Assembly: GCF_002258785.1 (NCBI RefSeq)
Contig: NZ_NOYI01000018.1
Location: forward strand, 62,001 to 126,000
Direction: 5' to 3'
DNA length: 64,000 bases
Source of the DNA: Rhodococcus sp. 06-235-1A
Lineage (GTDB): Bacteria > Actinomycetota > Actinomycetes > Mycobacteriales > Mycobacteriaceae
This document shows positions 32,793-41,528 of the stretch, in pieces; positions within the stretch are counted from its first letter, which is position 1; every line of letters starts with the position of its first letter. The position numbers were made by a program, and so were the translations under genes. The notes beneath the pieces were generated by a model. The model had not been told where the DNA came from. It ran no database searches and was given only the letters and a program-made list of their open reading frames with translations.

Positions 32793-33452
32793 CCAGCCGT
32801 CGCTACTGCGCCTCCGTCACTCACTGGTGATCCAGGGATTCACGCTGGTCGAGACAATCGGGGCTATTGGAGTTACGACGCGGAACCTATCGATCACCAG
32901 CGGCGGGACACTGTCGCCATCGCGACGCCGTATCGCTGATCTGCGTCTAGGTAGTCGCCCCGCCTCCCCAAAGTACCCGAATCGTCCGGTCTCGGGGGGG
33001 CAACCAGCTTCAGAAACTCGACGCGACTAGACAGAACGTTTGCGGAAAGGCATAACTGCATCGAGAATTTTTGAGCTATGGGCAGTGACGAGCAAGAGGC
33101 CAAATGCACCCGCACCTCAGCCGGTGTCTGCTCGATTTAAAACACATCGGCCACACCATGGCTCTGTAGAGCGGTGCCCCGAAGAATAGGAAACCGACCA
33201 AAAGTGCGCTCGGAAACCGGATGGAACAAACACCATCACTCTGTTGGATCGACAATACGCTCGCCAGCACCTGACGAAACCTCCAGCTGGAACAAAGACC
33301 GAAGAGTCGTCGAGAACTCGCTACCACTTTAGCGGTCGTAGGTAGTCACCACGGCGTTGACCGCAGCCTGCAGAGGTCGGTGTGCGACAACCGAGGCGCC
33401 GAGCCGCCCCGGCGGGGCCTCGGTGTTACCGGCGAATTGGTCGGCACGAACA
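32793..33452. other. 660-bp intergenic region between convergent R-M genes
   Basis: No full gene is recognised. After the membrane-protein stop the same frame continues to read through for 49 codons and ends GYWSYDAEPIDHQRRDTVAIATPYR at 32938, which may be a remnant of an adjacent protein. A hairpin at 33390-33424 lies next to the restriction gene end. Confidence 0.4.
33390..33424 (-). terminator. Hairpin after the PD-(D/E)XK gene
   Basis: ACCGAGGC (33390-33397) pairs with GCCTCGGT (33417-33424) around a GC-rich 19-nt loop, 29 bp past the stop of the minus-strand gene at 33453. It has no T-run but fits an actinobacterial terminator. Confidence 0.5.
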
Positions 33453-34646
33453 TCAGTGCATGGCGTCTGCCAGGCTATCTTTCCAGTCTGAGGTAATACG
33501 TTGCATCGGTGCCAGTCGGTCCGAGAAGTCCCTGTGCCTCGTTAGTGTCTCGGTCAGGTGGTACCGAAACTGCCAGCGGCCGGTCGGCGAGTAGAGGCAC
33601 GCAGCCACGACATCGAACTGGTCGACGCGGTAGTAGCGGCTCGCAGGATCGTTCTGCGAGGCCCTTGTCTTCTGCACTTCAACTTTTATGTCTCCATTGG
33701 CGTACATCATGGGACTTGCGTTCTTGCACTCCACCTTCCAGCTAGTGCCGTCGACCATCGTTACATCGAAGTCGTGCATTGCGTCCTGGTCTAGTCTGGT
33801 CGCGCGAGCGACCGTCGGACTGGCTTCGAGCAGGCGCTCAAGGTGATGCTCGGCGACTCCTCCGCGGACCGCGACCTGCAATCTATTGCGTGTCGCGATA
33901 ATGTGCAGGATCTCAGCACTGGTGAGGCCAAACTCCTGTTCCAACGCATGAAGACCTTCTGCGGTGGTCTCGCCTTCGGCTGCGGCCGCCAGCTTAGCCG
34001 CGTTGTAACGCAGGGCGTGGTCCAGGCCAAGGTCAGTGGCGCGGCGCTCGAGGCGTGCATAGTCGAGCAGTCGGTCGGGGGTAAAGGCGACGATCGTCTC
34101 AAGAGCGGAAGGGCCGCCGCGGGGAGCATCGCGCTTGCTGCCTGGCTTGTTCTCCCTCTCCCACACATGCCAGCTGGTCTCCAGAGCCAAGCTCATATCC
34201 GCGACCTTGGCGTAGAACGAAATGCCCATTGGGAGCGGGTCGTAAAGCGAGGGTTGAAGACCTACCAGTACGCCAGCTTCGACATCGACGCCAACCACCA
34301 GGGTGATGTCCACCCCGGCGATGTCCTTGCCGAGGGGGTGTTCGATCTTCCACGATTCTTCCGATCCGTACCTCACCTGCCCGCGAACTTCATCGTTTGG
34401 CCGGTTGCGCGTGGTTTTGCGCGTCATCCGGAACGGATAGACCAGCAAACCAAGACGATCACCATGTCTGTCCTGGACTCCGAGGTACACAGGCGCTCGA
34501 TTCGACGCGCTGGCATACAAAACCCTTCCGCCGGCCGCCGCGACCGCCGCGACAAGCAGCTGGTGAATATCCTTCCTTCTGCTTGAGACCGAGTAAACGC
34601 GCGCGTAGGATCGCCCGGCTAGATCGTTGGCAGTCGGTTCGGCCAC
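33453..34646 (-). CDS. Putative type II restriction endonuclease (PD-(D/E)XK fold)
   Basis: A 397-residue protein. The C-terminal part carries a PD-(D/E)XK pattern: Asp294 in HDFDVTMVDG, then Glu306 and Lys308 in SWKVECKNASP, the E-x-K pair preceded by a beta-strand. A further VEVQKTRASQNDPASRYY follows. The first 250 residues have no recognised family. Start GTG 34646. It converges on the m5C methyltransferase operon 0.66 kb away, so it is the likely cognate nuclease (inference). An alternative is a methyl-dependent enzyme. Confidence 0.65.
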   Translation of the reverse strand: MAEPTANDLAGRSYARVYSVSSRRKDIHQLLVAAVAAAGGRVLYASASNRAPVYLGVQDRHGDRLGLLVYPFRMTRKTTRNRPNDEVRGQVRYGSEESWKIEHPLGKDIAGVDITLVVGVDVEAGVLVGLQPSLYDPLPMGISFYAKVADMSLALETSWHVWERENKPGSKRDAPRGGPSALETIVAFTPDRLLDYARLERRATDLGLDHALRYNAAKLAAAAEGETTAEGLHALEQEFGLTSAEILHIIATRNRLQVAVRGGVAEHHLERLLEASPTVARATRLDQDAMHDFDVTMVDGTSWKVECKNASPMMYANGDIKVEVQKTRASQNDPASRYYRVDQFDVVAACLYSPTGRWQFRYHLTETLTRHRDFSDRLAPMQRITSDWKDSLADAMH

Positions 34647-34764
34647 TGCTGTCCTCCCTCAACTTCATCATGTAGTGCCTCTTCAAGCGACTGGCCGTAA
34701 GCACGTTCGCCACACCGCCGCAGCTTGAACCACTGCTGCTGGTCGGCATGGGAAGCTTACGGGC

Positions 34765-34990
34765 ATGGTAAGTACCGACGGAGTCGCGACCTCGCAATTC
34801 TCCGGGGCGGGCGGGCTCAATCTGGGCGCAGAAGAAGCGGGCTTCGACGTCCATACCGCGGACGAGCGAGAGGCTGCGTTCCCCATAGAGAAGAGCTTCC
34901 CGGCGCTGGCATCTCCAGACATCCCACGACTCTGCTGGGGACGAAATCCTGCGGAATGCTGGTCTGACGCTCGGGCAACGCCCAGATAGT
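34765..34990 (+). pseudogene. Decayed 5' copy of the cytosine-5 methyltransferase gene
   Basis: Reads MVSTDGVATSQFSGAGGLNL then GAEEAGFDVHTADEREAAF, matching residues 1-40 of the methyltransferase at 30954 (MVSTKGVAISLFSGAGGLDLG, GAENAGFDVRAAVERDHDAAL). After a frameshift it continues DEILRNAGLTLGQRPD, matching AEILVAAGLRKGQRPD, and stops. The Ser-to-Gln change before FSGAGG and the missing catalytic half make it inactive. It is old: many substitutions. Confidence 0.85.
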
Positions 34991-35040
34991 CAAGCCGATG
35001 AACGGCAATACCCAGAAGTGGAAAATAGAGATGAGGGTTC

Positions 35041-36747
35041 ATGAAAGTCAAGAGTGACGATAAAAATATTGGCGATCTTCTGAGTTCTGCATTCTTCAAG
35101 GTACCTCGATTTCAACGTCCATTCGAATGGACCGCAGCCGAAATAGACGAATTCTGGGATGATCTGAACGACGCCGATTCGGATTACTTCATCGGATCGA
35201 TGGTCCTTTTTCAAAGCACCCACGGCATACAGGGAATAGTAGATGGCCAGCAGCGGCTCACAACTATAACGCTTCTCTTGTGTGAACTCAGGGATGCTTT
35301 TCGCGCAAATTCGCTTCCCGATGAGGCAGCTGGTCTTCAACAGTTGATCGAGCGGCCAAGTATTCGAGATAATCAAAGACATTTCGTGCTACAAAAAGAC
35401 CAGGATAGCCCCTACCTGCGGCATTTACAGCAAGACATGGTTTCGGACACAGAACCACAGCCGGCAGATGGCGAAAGTCTCATCAAAAAAGGCTCAGCTC
35501 GGATTCGTACCCACTTGTCGGGGGCATTGCAAGGGAACCTTGCGCAGAAACAAAAGAAGCTCACTGAATTGCGAGAACAGATCCTGGGACTGCGTCTCGT
35601 GACGATCGAGGTTGACAACGAAGAAGACGCCACAGTAATATTTCAAACACTTAACAGTCGTGGTCGCGACCTTGAAACCGCGGATTTAGTAAAAAGTCAC
35701 CTTCTGTCACATTTGCGCGCAGGCAATGCCCAGAACGACATACCGCGCGAGCGTTGGAACACAATCCTGAACGAATTCGACCAATCGAGCGCCGAATTGC
35801 CAGTCGACCGATTCTTGTTACACAGTTGGCTGTCCCGAAGGGACTACCTTGCCCAGGCGGCGCTTGGAAAGAGCGTACGAAAAACCGTAAAACGAAATCA
35901 GGCTCAAAAATTTCTTGACGAACTCGTGCTGGATTCCCGCCTTTACCGGGAAATTCACGAACCTGCAGCACGTTCTACATGGGCACTTGAAGAACTCCCG
36001 CTCAGGCAATCGTTGCAAGCACTTCAAGTATTTCGCGTCAAACAGCCTCTCCCCTGGGTATTGGCCCTATGGCGCGAGTACGACCAAGGCCTGCTGAGGC
36101 TAAAGTACGTCCTGCCGGCAATCCAAGCGGTTGAAAGGTTCCATTTCATTAATACCGCAGTCACGAACTCGCCTTCCTCGGGAGGAGTTTCTAAAATGTA
36201 CGCATCTCACGCACGGCAGATTACGGCAGCTCGTAGCGTGAACGCAAAAGCAAAAGTAATTCGAGAAATGAATGCAAAGCTGGCATCTTCCGATAGGCTA
36301 CCCTCTCTCGATCAGTTCTCGGCAGACTTTCGACGAATACGGAATTCCAAAGTCTTTACCAAACAGGCTCGATTAACTCGTTACATTCTAAATTCACTAC
36401 ATGACAGTCAATCCGCTTCACCCGCAGACCCCAACAGAATGACGATTGAACACCTGGCTCCTCAGTCTGCCAAACAACCTGGGGTCGGGCTTTTGGATGC
36501 TGCAAAAATTGGAAACTTGCTGCTCGTACCCCAAGACTTAAACAATCAGATGGATACCAAGACTTTCAGCGAGAAGCTATCCATGCTGCAAGCGTCTGCC
36601 GCAAAAGGGCTATATGTCGACGATAGTATCCTCAACGCTACCCAATGGACGAAAGCAGAAATTGACAGTCGATCCACCGAGATGGCTAAGCATGCATATG
36701 AGACAGTTTGGTCGATTAAAAAATTGATAATTCCGGGTTCAAAATAA
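35041..36747 (+). CDS. DUF262-DUF1524 protein (GmrSD-type type IV restriction)
   Basis: A 568-residue protein. The N-terminal DUF262 (GmrS/ParB-like) has VPRFQRPFEW (21-30) and IVDGQQRLTTITLLL (66-80), the NTP-binding DGQQR motif. The C-terminal DUF1524 is HNH-like: MTIEHLAPQS (His about 471) with GNLLLVPQDLNNQMDTKTFSEK. GmrSD cuts glucosylated hydroxymethylcytosine DNA of phages; fused forms like this are widespread in defence islands. It is 50 bp beyond the methylase remnant and 338 bp before the first repeat copy. Low GC marks transfer. Confidence 0.9.
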   Translation: MKVKSDDKNIGDLLSSAFFKVPRFQRPFEWTAAEIDEFWDDLNDADSDYFIGSMVLFQSTHGIQGIVDGQQRLTTITLLLCELRDAFRANSLPDEAAGLQQLIERPSIRDNQRHFVLQKDQDSPYLRHLQQDMVSDTEPQPADGESLIKKGSARIRTHLSGALQGNLAQKQKKLTELREQILGLRLVTIEVDNEEDATVIFQTLNSRGRDLETADLVKSHLLSHLRAGNAQNDIPRERWNTILNEFDQSSAELPVDRFLLHSWLSRRDYLAQAALGKSVRKTVKRNQAQKFLDELVLDSRLYREIHEPAARSTWALEELPLRQSLQALQVFRVKQPLPWVLALWREYDQGLLRLKYVLPAIQAVERFHFINTAVTNSPSSGGVSKMYASHARQITAARSVNAKAKVIREMNAKLASSDRLPSLDQFSADFRRIRNSKVFTKQARLTRYILNSLHDSQSASPADPNRMTIEHLAPQSAKQPGVGLLDAAKIGNLLLVPQDLNNQMDTKTFSEKLSMLQASAAKGLYVDDSILNATQWTKAEIDSRSTEMAKHAYETVWSIKKLIIPGSK

Positions 36748-36837
36748 ACTGGCACTGCAAACTTGGAGAGCGAATCCGCGTGCACTCGGTCAACGCGCCG
36801 AAAGTCAACCACCCCGCCACTCACCGCGGGATGCCCG

Positions 36838-37084
36838 TCAAATGACACCATTAGGCGCGATGCTGCGGAACAGGGCTACGTCGACCCAGGTCGGGAGCGC
36901 GCCAGCCGATTGCCCGGATGCCCACGCGCCTGCCGACCGGGAACCTGCGACGTCCGAGATGCCGCCGAGCAACTCTTGCAGCAACATCGGCCCTTCGAGG
37001 GCTGCGAGAATGTAGTACTTCACGTCGTCGGGCAAGTCATTGTCCGCGTCGATGGCGTCGATCACCACGTCTGCGAGGGGTCTG
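36838..37084 (-). pseudogene. Possible remnant of an unknown minus-strand gene
   Basis: Minus-strand frame ending at 36838 reads ADVVIDAIDADNDLPDDVKYYILAALEGPMLLQELLGG then ALPTWVDVALFRSIAPNGVI. The composition looks protein-coding, but the frame enters the antisense of the repeat at 37085 and loses coherence, so the 5' part seems to have been cut off there. The family is unknown. Confidence 0.35.
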
Positions 37085-37461
37085 TCGACAGCTGTGTCCG
37101 CAACCGCGTCATGCCCGACCATCCGAACTCGACCTGGTCCGGCTGGCCCGATGCCCCCGGCGTCGGAATGTCCCTGATGGCCACGTTCCTGTGGGCGGTG
37201 AAGGCATCGGTCTATGGCGGTCCTGCGCAGCTGATCGACCAATACGCCGTTTGGACACTCATCCACGAAGGATGGCTCGAAAATCCGTCCGTCACCGGAT
37301 TCACTCGACGCCGCTTCGACCGCTACGTCGAACTCAACACCACATGGGCCACCGACATCGGCACCAGCCCCGAACTCGTCGAGATGTGGCTCGTGCAGCG
37401 CTGGAGCGCCCGGCTCAACGAAGCACGTCACGGTCGCTACACCGCACCCACCCTGTTCTGA
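37085..37461 (+). repeat. Island repeat, copy A (377 bp)
   Basis: Begins TCGACAGCTG and ends at a TGA, matching copy C (41608-41984) without indels. Bases 37112-37281 are identical to 41635-41804 over 170 positions; the last 180 bases have scattered differences. It encodes DHPNSTWSGWPDAPGVGMSL to RWSARLNEARHGRYTAPTLF, readable from ATG 37111 (116 codons). It lies between the DUF262-DUF1524 gene and the AIPR gene. Confidence 0.9.
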
Positions 37462-37578
37462 ACATCTCAATCGGTTCGTTTTCCTACACCCCATTGCTGG
37501 GAAGCATATGCTCACAGCAACCCAGTCAAGACCTAGTAAATTCCCAACTCGTGCCGGGACGAAAGGTAGTGTCAAGAG

Positions 37579-39288
37579 TTGTCTGCGAACGATGTGATAT
37601 TGCTGAACGAAATGATCGACCAGGACCAAAAACGCCTAGCGCCGGACTCCAGTCGTAGCGACCATGAAACATTTTTCGCCGCCAAACAGTACCTGCGTCA
37701 CTATAAACCGACTAACGATGACCTACTATCCGGAATAGTCGATGGAAGGCATGATGGTGGGATCGATGCGGCCTACATTTTTGTTAATGCACTTGCTATC
37801 ACAGATGATGTACCAGTAGCCCCGCTCGGGAGGAATGCGACACTTGATCTCTTTATATTTCAGGTAAAGAATTCCAGAAGTTTTGGCGAGGATGCGATAA
37901 ATAAACTTTCCCTGGCACTTCCACAGTTGCTCGACTTCGGACGCGACGAGCAGGCTCTGAGTAGGGGATTTAACCCCAAGGTAATTGAGATAACCCGCCG
38001 ATTCCTCGCCGTATATCGAGCATTGGAAATGCCCAGCCTCCGGGTGTATATAGTTTTTGTTTCTCTAAAAGCGGACCACGTTCATCCGTCAACGCGAGAA
38101 AAGTCCGAGGACCTGGAACGTGCCCTATTCGACTGCTTCCGGGGTTGCGCTCCTTCCATCGACTTTGTCGATGCAGCCGATCTAGCAGACATGGCCCGCG
38201 ATAAGCCAACAACCACTCGGAATCTTGCACTAGCAGAGAACCCAATATCGACCGATACAGTCGGTGGTTACATCGCGGTAGTCAAGCTAAAAGCTTACGA
38301 GGACTTCATAACCAGCGAGTCCGGTGAGATAGATGCATCATTGTTTGAGGCAAACGTGAGGGACTATGAGGGTGATACCTCGGTCAACCGGAGCATTCAA
38401 GACTCACTAGACAAGGTCGACCACGAGACGGACTTCTGGTGGTTGAACAACGGGGTTACAATTGTGGCAAACCGTGTTCAGCCCGCAAACAAACTTCTCG
38501 AACTGGATTCTCCCCAGGTCGTTAATGGGCTTCAGACGTCAAACGAGATCTACAAGCGTAGTAGGCGTGGCGATACAGAACTGGACCAACGCAGCCTTTT
38601 GGTGAAAGTAATTCAAGCCACCAACCCGAAAGTGCGAGACCGCATCATTCGCGCAACCAATAGCCAGACTGCGCTGGGCCCAAGCGCCCTCAGATCAACC
38701 GACAAGGTTCAAAGGCAGATCGAAGAATACCTAGCGAAACAGAATTTATACTACGAAAGAAGAAGAAACTTTTACCAAAATAGAGGAATACCGCTCGCCA
38801 GCGTGGTTTCGATTGATCAGATGGGGCAAGCCTTACTAGCCACATTGGTGCAAATGCCTCACGTGGCACGCGGAAGCCTCTCAAAGATCTTCGAGGAAGA
38901 CTTATATGATTTGCTTTTCTCGCCGCAACATCCGGTCGCAATATTTTCGGTTGCAATCAATGTAATTCGTAAATGCCAGGACTTTCTCAAGCATGGACGA
39001 GGCCCTGAAACTGACATTGACGATTTCTGCTACCACCTCGCGATGTTGGCGATGATTGCTCTTACCCGCAGAAACCGACCAAGCACATCCGAGGTCGCAA
39101 AGTTGGAAGCAGTAGAAATCACGCACGGCGAACTTTCGACACTTATGCGAATTATTGAGTCGGAATACACAAAATTCTCAAGAAATTCGGGCGAGGTGCT
39201 CCTCGATCGCGTTGCAAAGAGCGAGGCCGTGACAAAGGCGCTACTGGAGCGAGGGCGTAAATACCTACTATCGACTTCCACTCGCTGA
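37579..39288 (+). CDS. AIPR-family abortive-infection protein with N-terminal nuclease-like domain
   Basis: A 569-residue protein. The AIPR domain spans about 250-540, with FEANVRDYEGDTSVNRSIQDSL, HETDFWWLNNGVTIVA, QVVNGLQTSNEIYK and DRIIRATNSQTALG. The N-terminal part has DGRHDGGIDAAYIF (Asp55, Asp59, Asp63) and LDLFIFQVKNS (Gln95, Lys97), the D...QxK pattern of Mrr-type PD-(D/E)XK nucleases. The family is linked to abortive infection against phage. The start is TTG 37579. It is flanked by repeat copies A and B. GC is low. Confidence 0.88.
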   Translation: MSANDVILLNEMIDQDQKRLAPDSSRSDHETFFAAKQYLRHYKPTNDDLLSGIVDGRHDGGIDAAYIFVNALAITDDVPVAPLGRNATLDLFIFQVKNSRSFGEDAINKLSLALPQLLDFGRDEQALSRGFNPKVIEITRRFLAVYRALEMPSLRVYIVFVSLKADHVHPSTREKSEDLERALFDCFRGCAPSIDFVDAADLADMARDKPTTTRNLALAENPISTDTVGGYIAVVKLKAYEDFITSESGEIDASLFEANVRDYEGDTSVNRSIQDSLDKVDHETDFWWLNNGVTIVANRVQPANKLLELDSPQVVNGLQTSNEIYKRSRRGDTELDQRSLLVKVIQATNPKVRDRIIRATNSQTALGPSALRSTDKVQRQIEEYLAKQNLYYERRRNFYQNRGIPLASVVSIDQMGQALLATLVQMPHVARGSLSKIFEEDLYDLLFSPQHPVAIFSVAINVIRKCQDFLKHGRGPETDIDDFCYHLAMLAMIALTRRNRPSTSEVAKLEAVEITHGELSTLMRIIESEYTKFSRNSGEVLLDRVAKSEAVTKALLERGRKYLLSTSTR

Positions 39289-39334
39289 GGAAGATTAAGA
39301 ATTGGTAATTGTGAAGTATTCCTACTCCATGCAC

Positions 39335-39509
39335 GGCGGATGGTTCGACGACCCGTCCGTTAACAGATCCTCCCGTGTTCATTACGGCGAACTCATAAAG
39401 CTTGGCCACCGATATCGGCACCAGACAAACAGTGGCTAGTATGAGCGCTGGAGCGCCCAACTGGACGGAGCACGGCACGGCCGCTACACCTCGCCCACCC
39501 TAGTCCTGA
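39335..39509 (+). repeat. Island repeat, copy B (decayed)
   Basis: A degenerate copy matching the last half of the repeat: GGATGGTTCGACGACCCGTC parallels the GGATGGCTCGAA region and GAGCGCTGGAGCGCCCAACT parallels the GCGCTGGAGCGCCCGGCT region. It contains stops and indels and ends at a TGA. It lies right after the AIPR gene. Confidence 0.75.
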
Positions 39510-39849
39510 ACAAGGGAGCTAGGGTCCCGCCAATTTCAAGTGCTTCGATCGGCCTTGTAATACGGATAGAAAATTCTCGGTTCGCGACCGGCCGGATATG
39601 GTGATGTCATGGACTGAGATGACCAGGAAGTCTGCACAAGACGGACGAACGCATAGGGTTCTATATAGCTAGAACAAGGTTCTTGCAACTGAAAGGATAC
39701 AGTCTGGATCTCAGACAAAATGGGCCGGCGTGCCGTTCGAGACACAAATATCAATAGATACCCACCTAATTATGGGATACAAACCAACAACGAGCGCGCA
39801 ACTTAGCTCGCAGTCAAAACCATCGATTACTTTCATAGAAGGGGTATCA
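39510..39849. other. 340-bp AT-rich leader region before the DUF262 gene
   Basis: No gene is seen. It contains the in-frame upstream codons of the DUF262 gene (GTG 39730, ATG 39772), which lack ribosome-binding sites. It is probably the promoter region. Confidence 0.4.
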
Positions 39850-40884
39850 GTGGCCACTACGTCAATACTTCAACAATACAAAATTCACGACTTTCTCGGC
39901 TGGGACGAGGACCAGACGTTAATAATTAATCGGGATTTTCAGCGCCGAGAAATATGGGCACCCACCGCGAAAGTCATGCTGATTGACACCATTCTTCGGG
40001 GTATGCCGATGCCCAAGATCTATCTGCGCACGAAAATTGACCTCACAACAAAAAAGTCTCTCAGAGAGATAGTTGATGGCCAACAGCGAATACGTTCCAT
40101 TATCGAGTTTGCTGCGGGGGATCTTAGACTGACTAGGCGCGCCGAAGAGTTCGCCGGATTAATATATGATGACCTTTCAGAAGAGCAACAAGAGGCGTTC
40201 TTGACGTATCCAATTGCCGTAGACCAGCTAGTTAATGCCGATGATACAGACGTTCTTGAGGTATTCGCTCGGTTGAACTCATATACAGTTTCCTTGAGTC
40301 CCGCAGAAAAAAGACATGCTAAATTCCAGGGGGAATTCAAATGGGAGGTAGTTCGCTCTGCGGTGAGATGGCGGGTATTGTGGGATGTATTCGGAGTAAT
40401 TCAAGGTCGAGACCGATTGAGAATGAAGGACGATGAGTTAATGGCAGAGATTTATGGAGTCGCAATTGAAGGACTTCAAGATGGAGGCGCTTCGCGCATT
40501 GACTCACTATACCAAAAATACGATGATGAGATTCCGAATGCCGGTGAAATACGGTCAAAAGTCGATCGAGTCTTAGAACAGATCGTGGATAAATTCGGAT
40601 CTATAATTCGCGAGACCGAAATTCGGCGGTCGACGCAGTTTCTTACTTTGTTCGCAGCCATGTCCCGAGTCGACGACCAAAAATCTAGAATTGATGTCGA
40701 GTCCGCGCGAAATCGACTTAGAGAATTAGCATCCGCGATCGACGAGGGGGTGACATCCGGGAAGTATGCGGGATTTGTTAGTGCGTCAAAGGGATCTACA
40801 CAAAGGATATCAACCCGCCAAATCAGGGCAGGTGCCTACTACTGGGCGATAACCGGACAGGATAGAATTGAAAAATTCGGTTGA
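39850..40884 (+). CDS. DUF262 (GmrS/ParB-like) protein
   Basis: A 344-residue protein with a DUF262 domain: DEDQTLIINRDFQRREIW (19-36), a conserved LIDTILRGMPMPKIYLR and IVDGQQRIRSIIEF (74-87, the DGQQR nucleotide-binding motif). There is no DUF1524/HNH domain; the C-terminal half is helical. GTG 39850 is chosen because AAGGGG lies 6-7 bp upstream. Its stop is 2 bp before the HEPN gene start, so the two form one unit. It is probably the sensor/NTPase part of a two-gene defence system (inference). Confidence 0.85.
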   Translation: MATTSILQQYKIHDFLGWDEDQTLIINRDFQRREIWAPTAKVMLIDTILRGMPMPKIYLRTKIDLTTKKSLREIVDGQQRIRSIIEFAAGDLRLTRRAEEFAGLIYDDLSEEQQEAFLTYPIAVDQLVNADDTDVLEVFARLNSYTVSLSPAEKRHAKFQGEFKWEVVRSAVRWRVLWDVFGVIQGRDRLRMKDDELMAEIYGVAIEGLQDGGASRIDSLYQKYDDEIPNAGEIRSKVDRVLEQIVDKFGSIIRETEIRRSTQFLTLFAAMSRVDDQKSRIDVESARNRLRELASAIDEGVTSGKYAGFVSASKGSTQRISTRQIRAGAYYWAITGQDRIEKFG

Positions 40885-40886
40885 GT

Positions 40887-41495
40887 ATGCAGGAACTAAG
40901 TCAACTAAGCAACAACTTCATAAAGAGAAGCCGAGCTATTGATGCAAGATTTATAAGTTTCAATTGGGACCTCACCACCTACGTCCAAGTTGAGATGACC
41001 ACCTACTGTGCCATCTCGCTTTACTCCGAATGGGAGAAGTTCATTGAACGGCTAATTTTCTGTTCGGCCGCTCGCCGGCCGTCGACTCGGTCCGGAATAA
41101 AGCTACCTTTCGGCCTTTTGGTCGAAAAGCATGGCGACTACCAAACCGCCCTAACCTGGGCATGCTCACCAATAAAAAGAAAAAAGCCGGCCACAATATA
41201 TTGGGGAAATGCCAATAAGTCAATTATGATAGCGAAAAACTTGGGGGTGGCAAATCTAGCGGAGATCACATCTAGCCTGGGGTCTGTCGACTCGAAGGCT
41301 GAGGAGGTTAGACTCGTACGAAACTTTGTATCTCACCAAAACCGCGACACATTCAGCAAGTGTTCGTCCGTAGCCGCTATATCTGGTCTCGCCGATCTCC
41401 CTGGCTGGTGTGGCCAGATCGTATCTGGCGGGCATACACGCTTTTCGTCCTGGTGTAGAAACCTTGAGACGATGTCGGTTGCAGCCACTCGCTAG
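40887..41495 (+). CDS. HEPN-domain protein (RiboL-PSP/MAE_28990-like), putative RNase toxin
   Basis: A 202-residue helical protein. The C-terminal part has VRLVRNFVSHQNRDTF, a perfect RxxxxH HEPN motif (Arg145, His150), the active site of HEPN RNases. The first 60 residues (FISFNWDLTTYVQVEMTTYCAISLYSEWEKFIERLI) match the N-terminal helix of MAE_28990-type HEPN proteins. ATG 40887 follows the DUF262 stop by 2 bp; TTG 40881 is an alternative that overlaps it. Paired DUF262 + HEPN genes are predicted as a defence pair with the HEPN as effector. Confidence 0.82.
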   Translation: MQELSQLSNNFIKRSRAIDARFISFNWDLTTYVQVEMTTYCAISLYSEWEKFIERLIFCSAARRPSTRSGIKLPFGLLVEKHGDYQTALTWACSPIKRKKPATIYWGNANKSIMIAKNLGVANLAEITSSLGSVDSKAEEVRLVRNFVSHQNRDTFSKCSSVAAISGLADLPGWCGQIVSGGHTRFSSWCRNLETMSVAATR

Positions 41496-41528
41496 GTTTC
41501 TGCAGAAAGCCATCGGCACCGCAGAGCG

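Noticed and set aside
33076-33327. Minus-strand frame of 83 codons in the R-M intergenic region
   Set aside because: Composition is unlike coding and there is no start signal; probably chance.
36838-37629. Long minus-strand frame through repeat copy A
   Set aside because: Over the repeat it is antisense of the sense reading that is conserved in copy C; only the part before 37085 looks coding.
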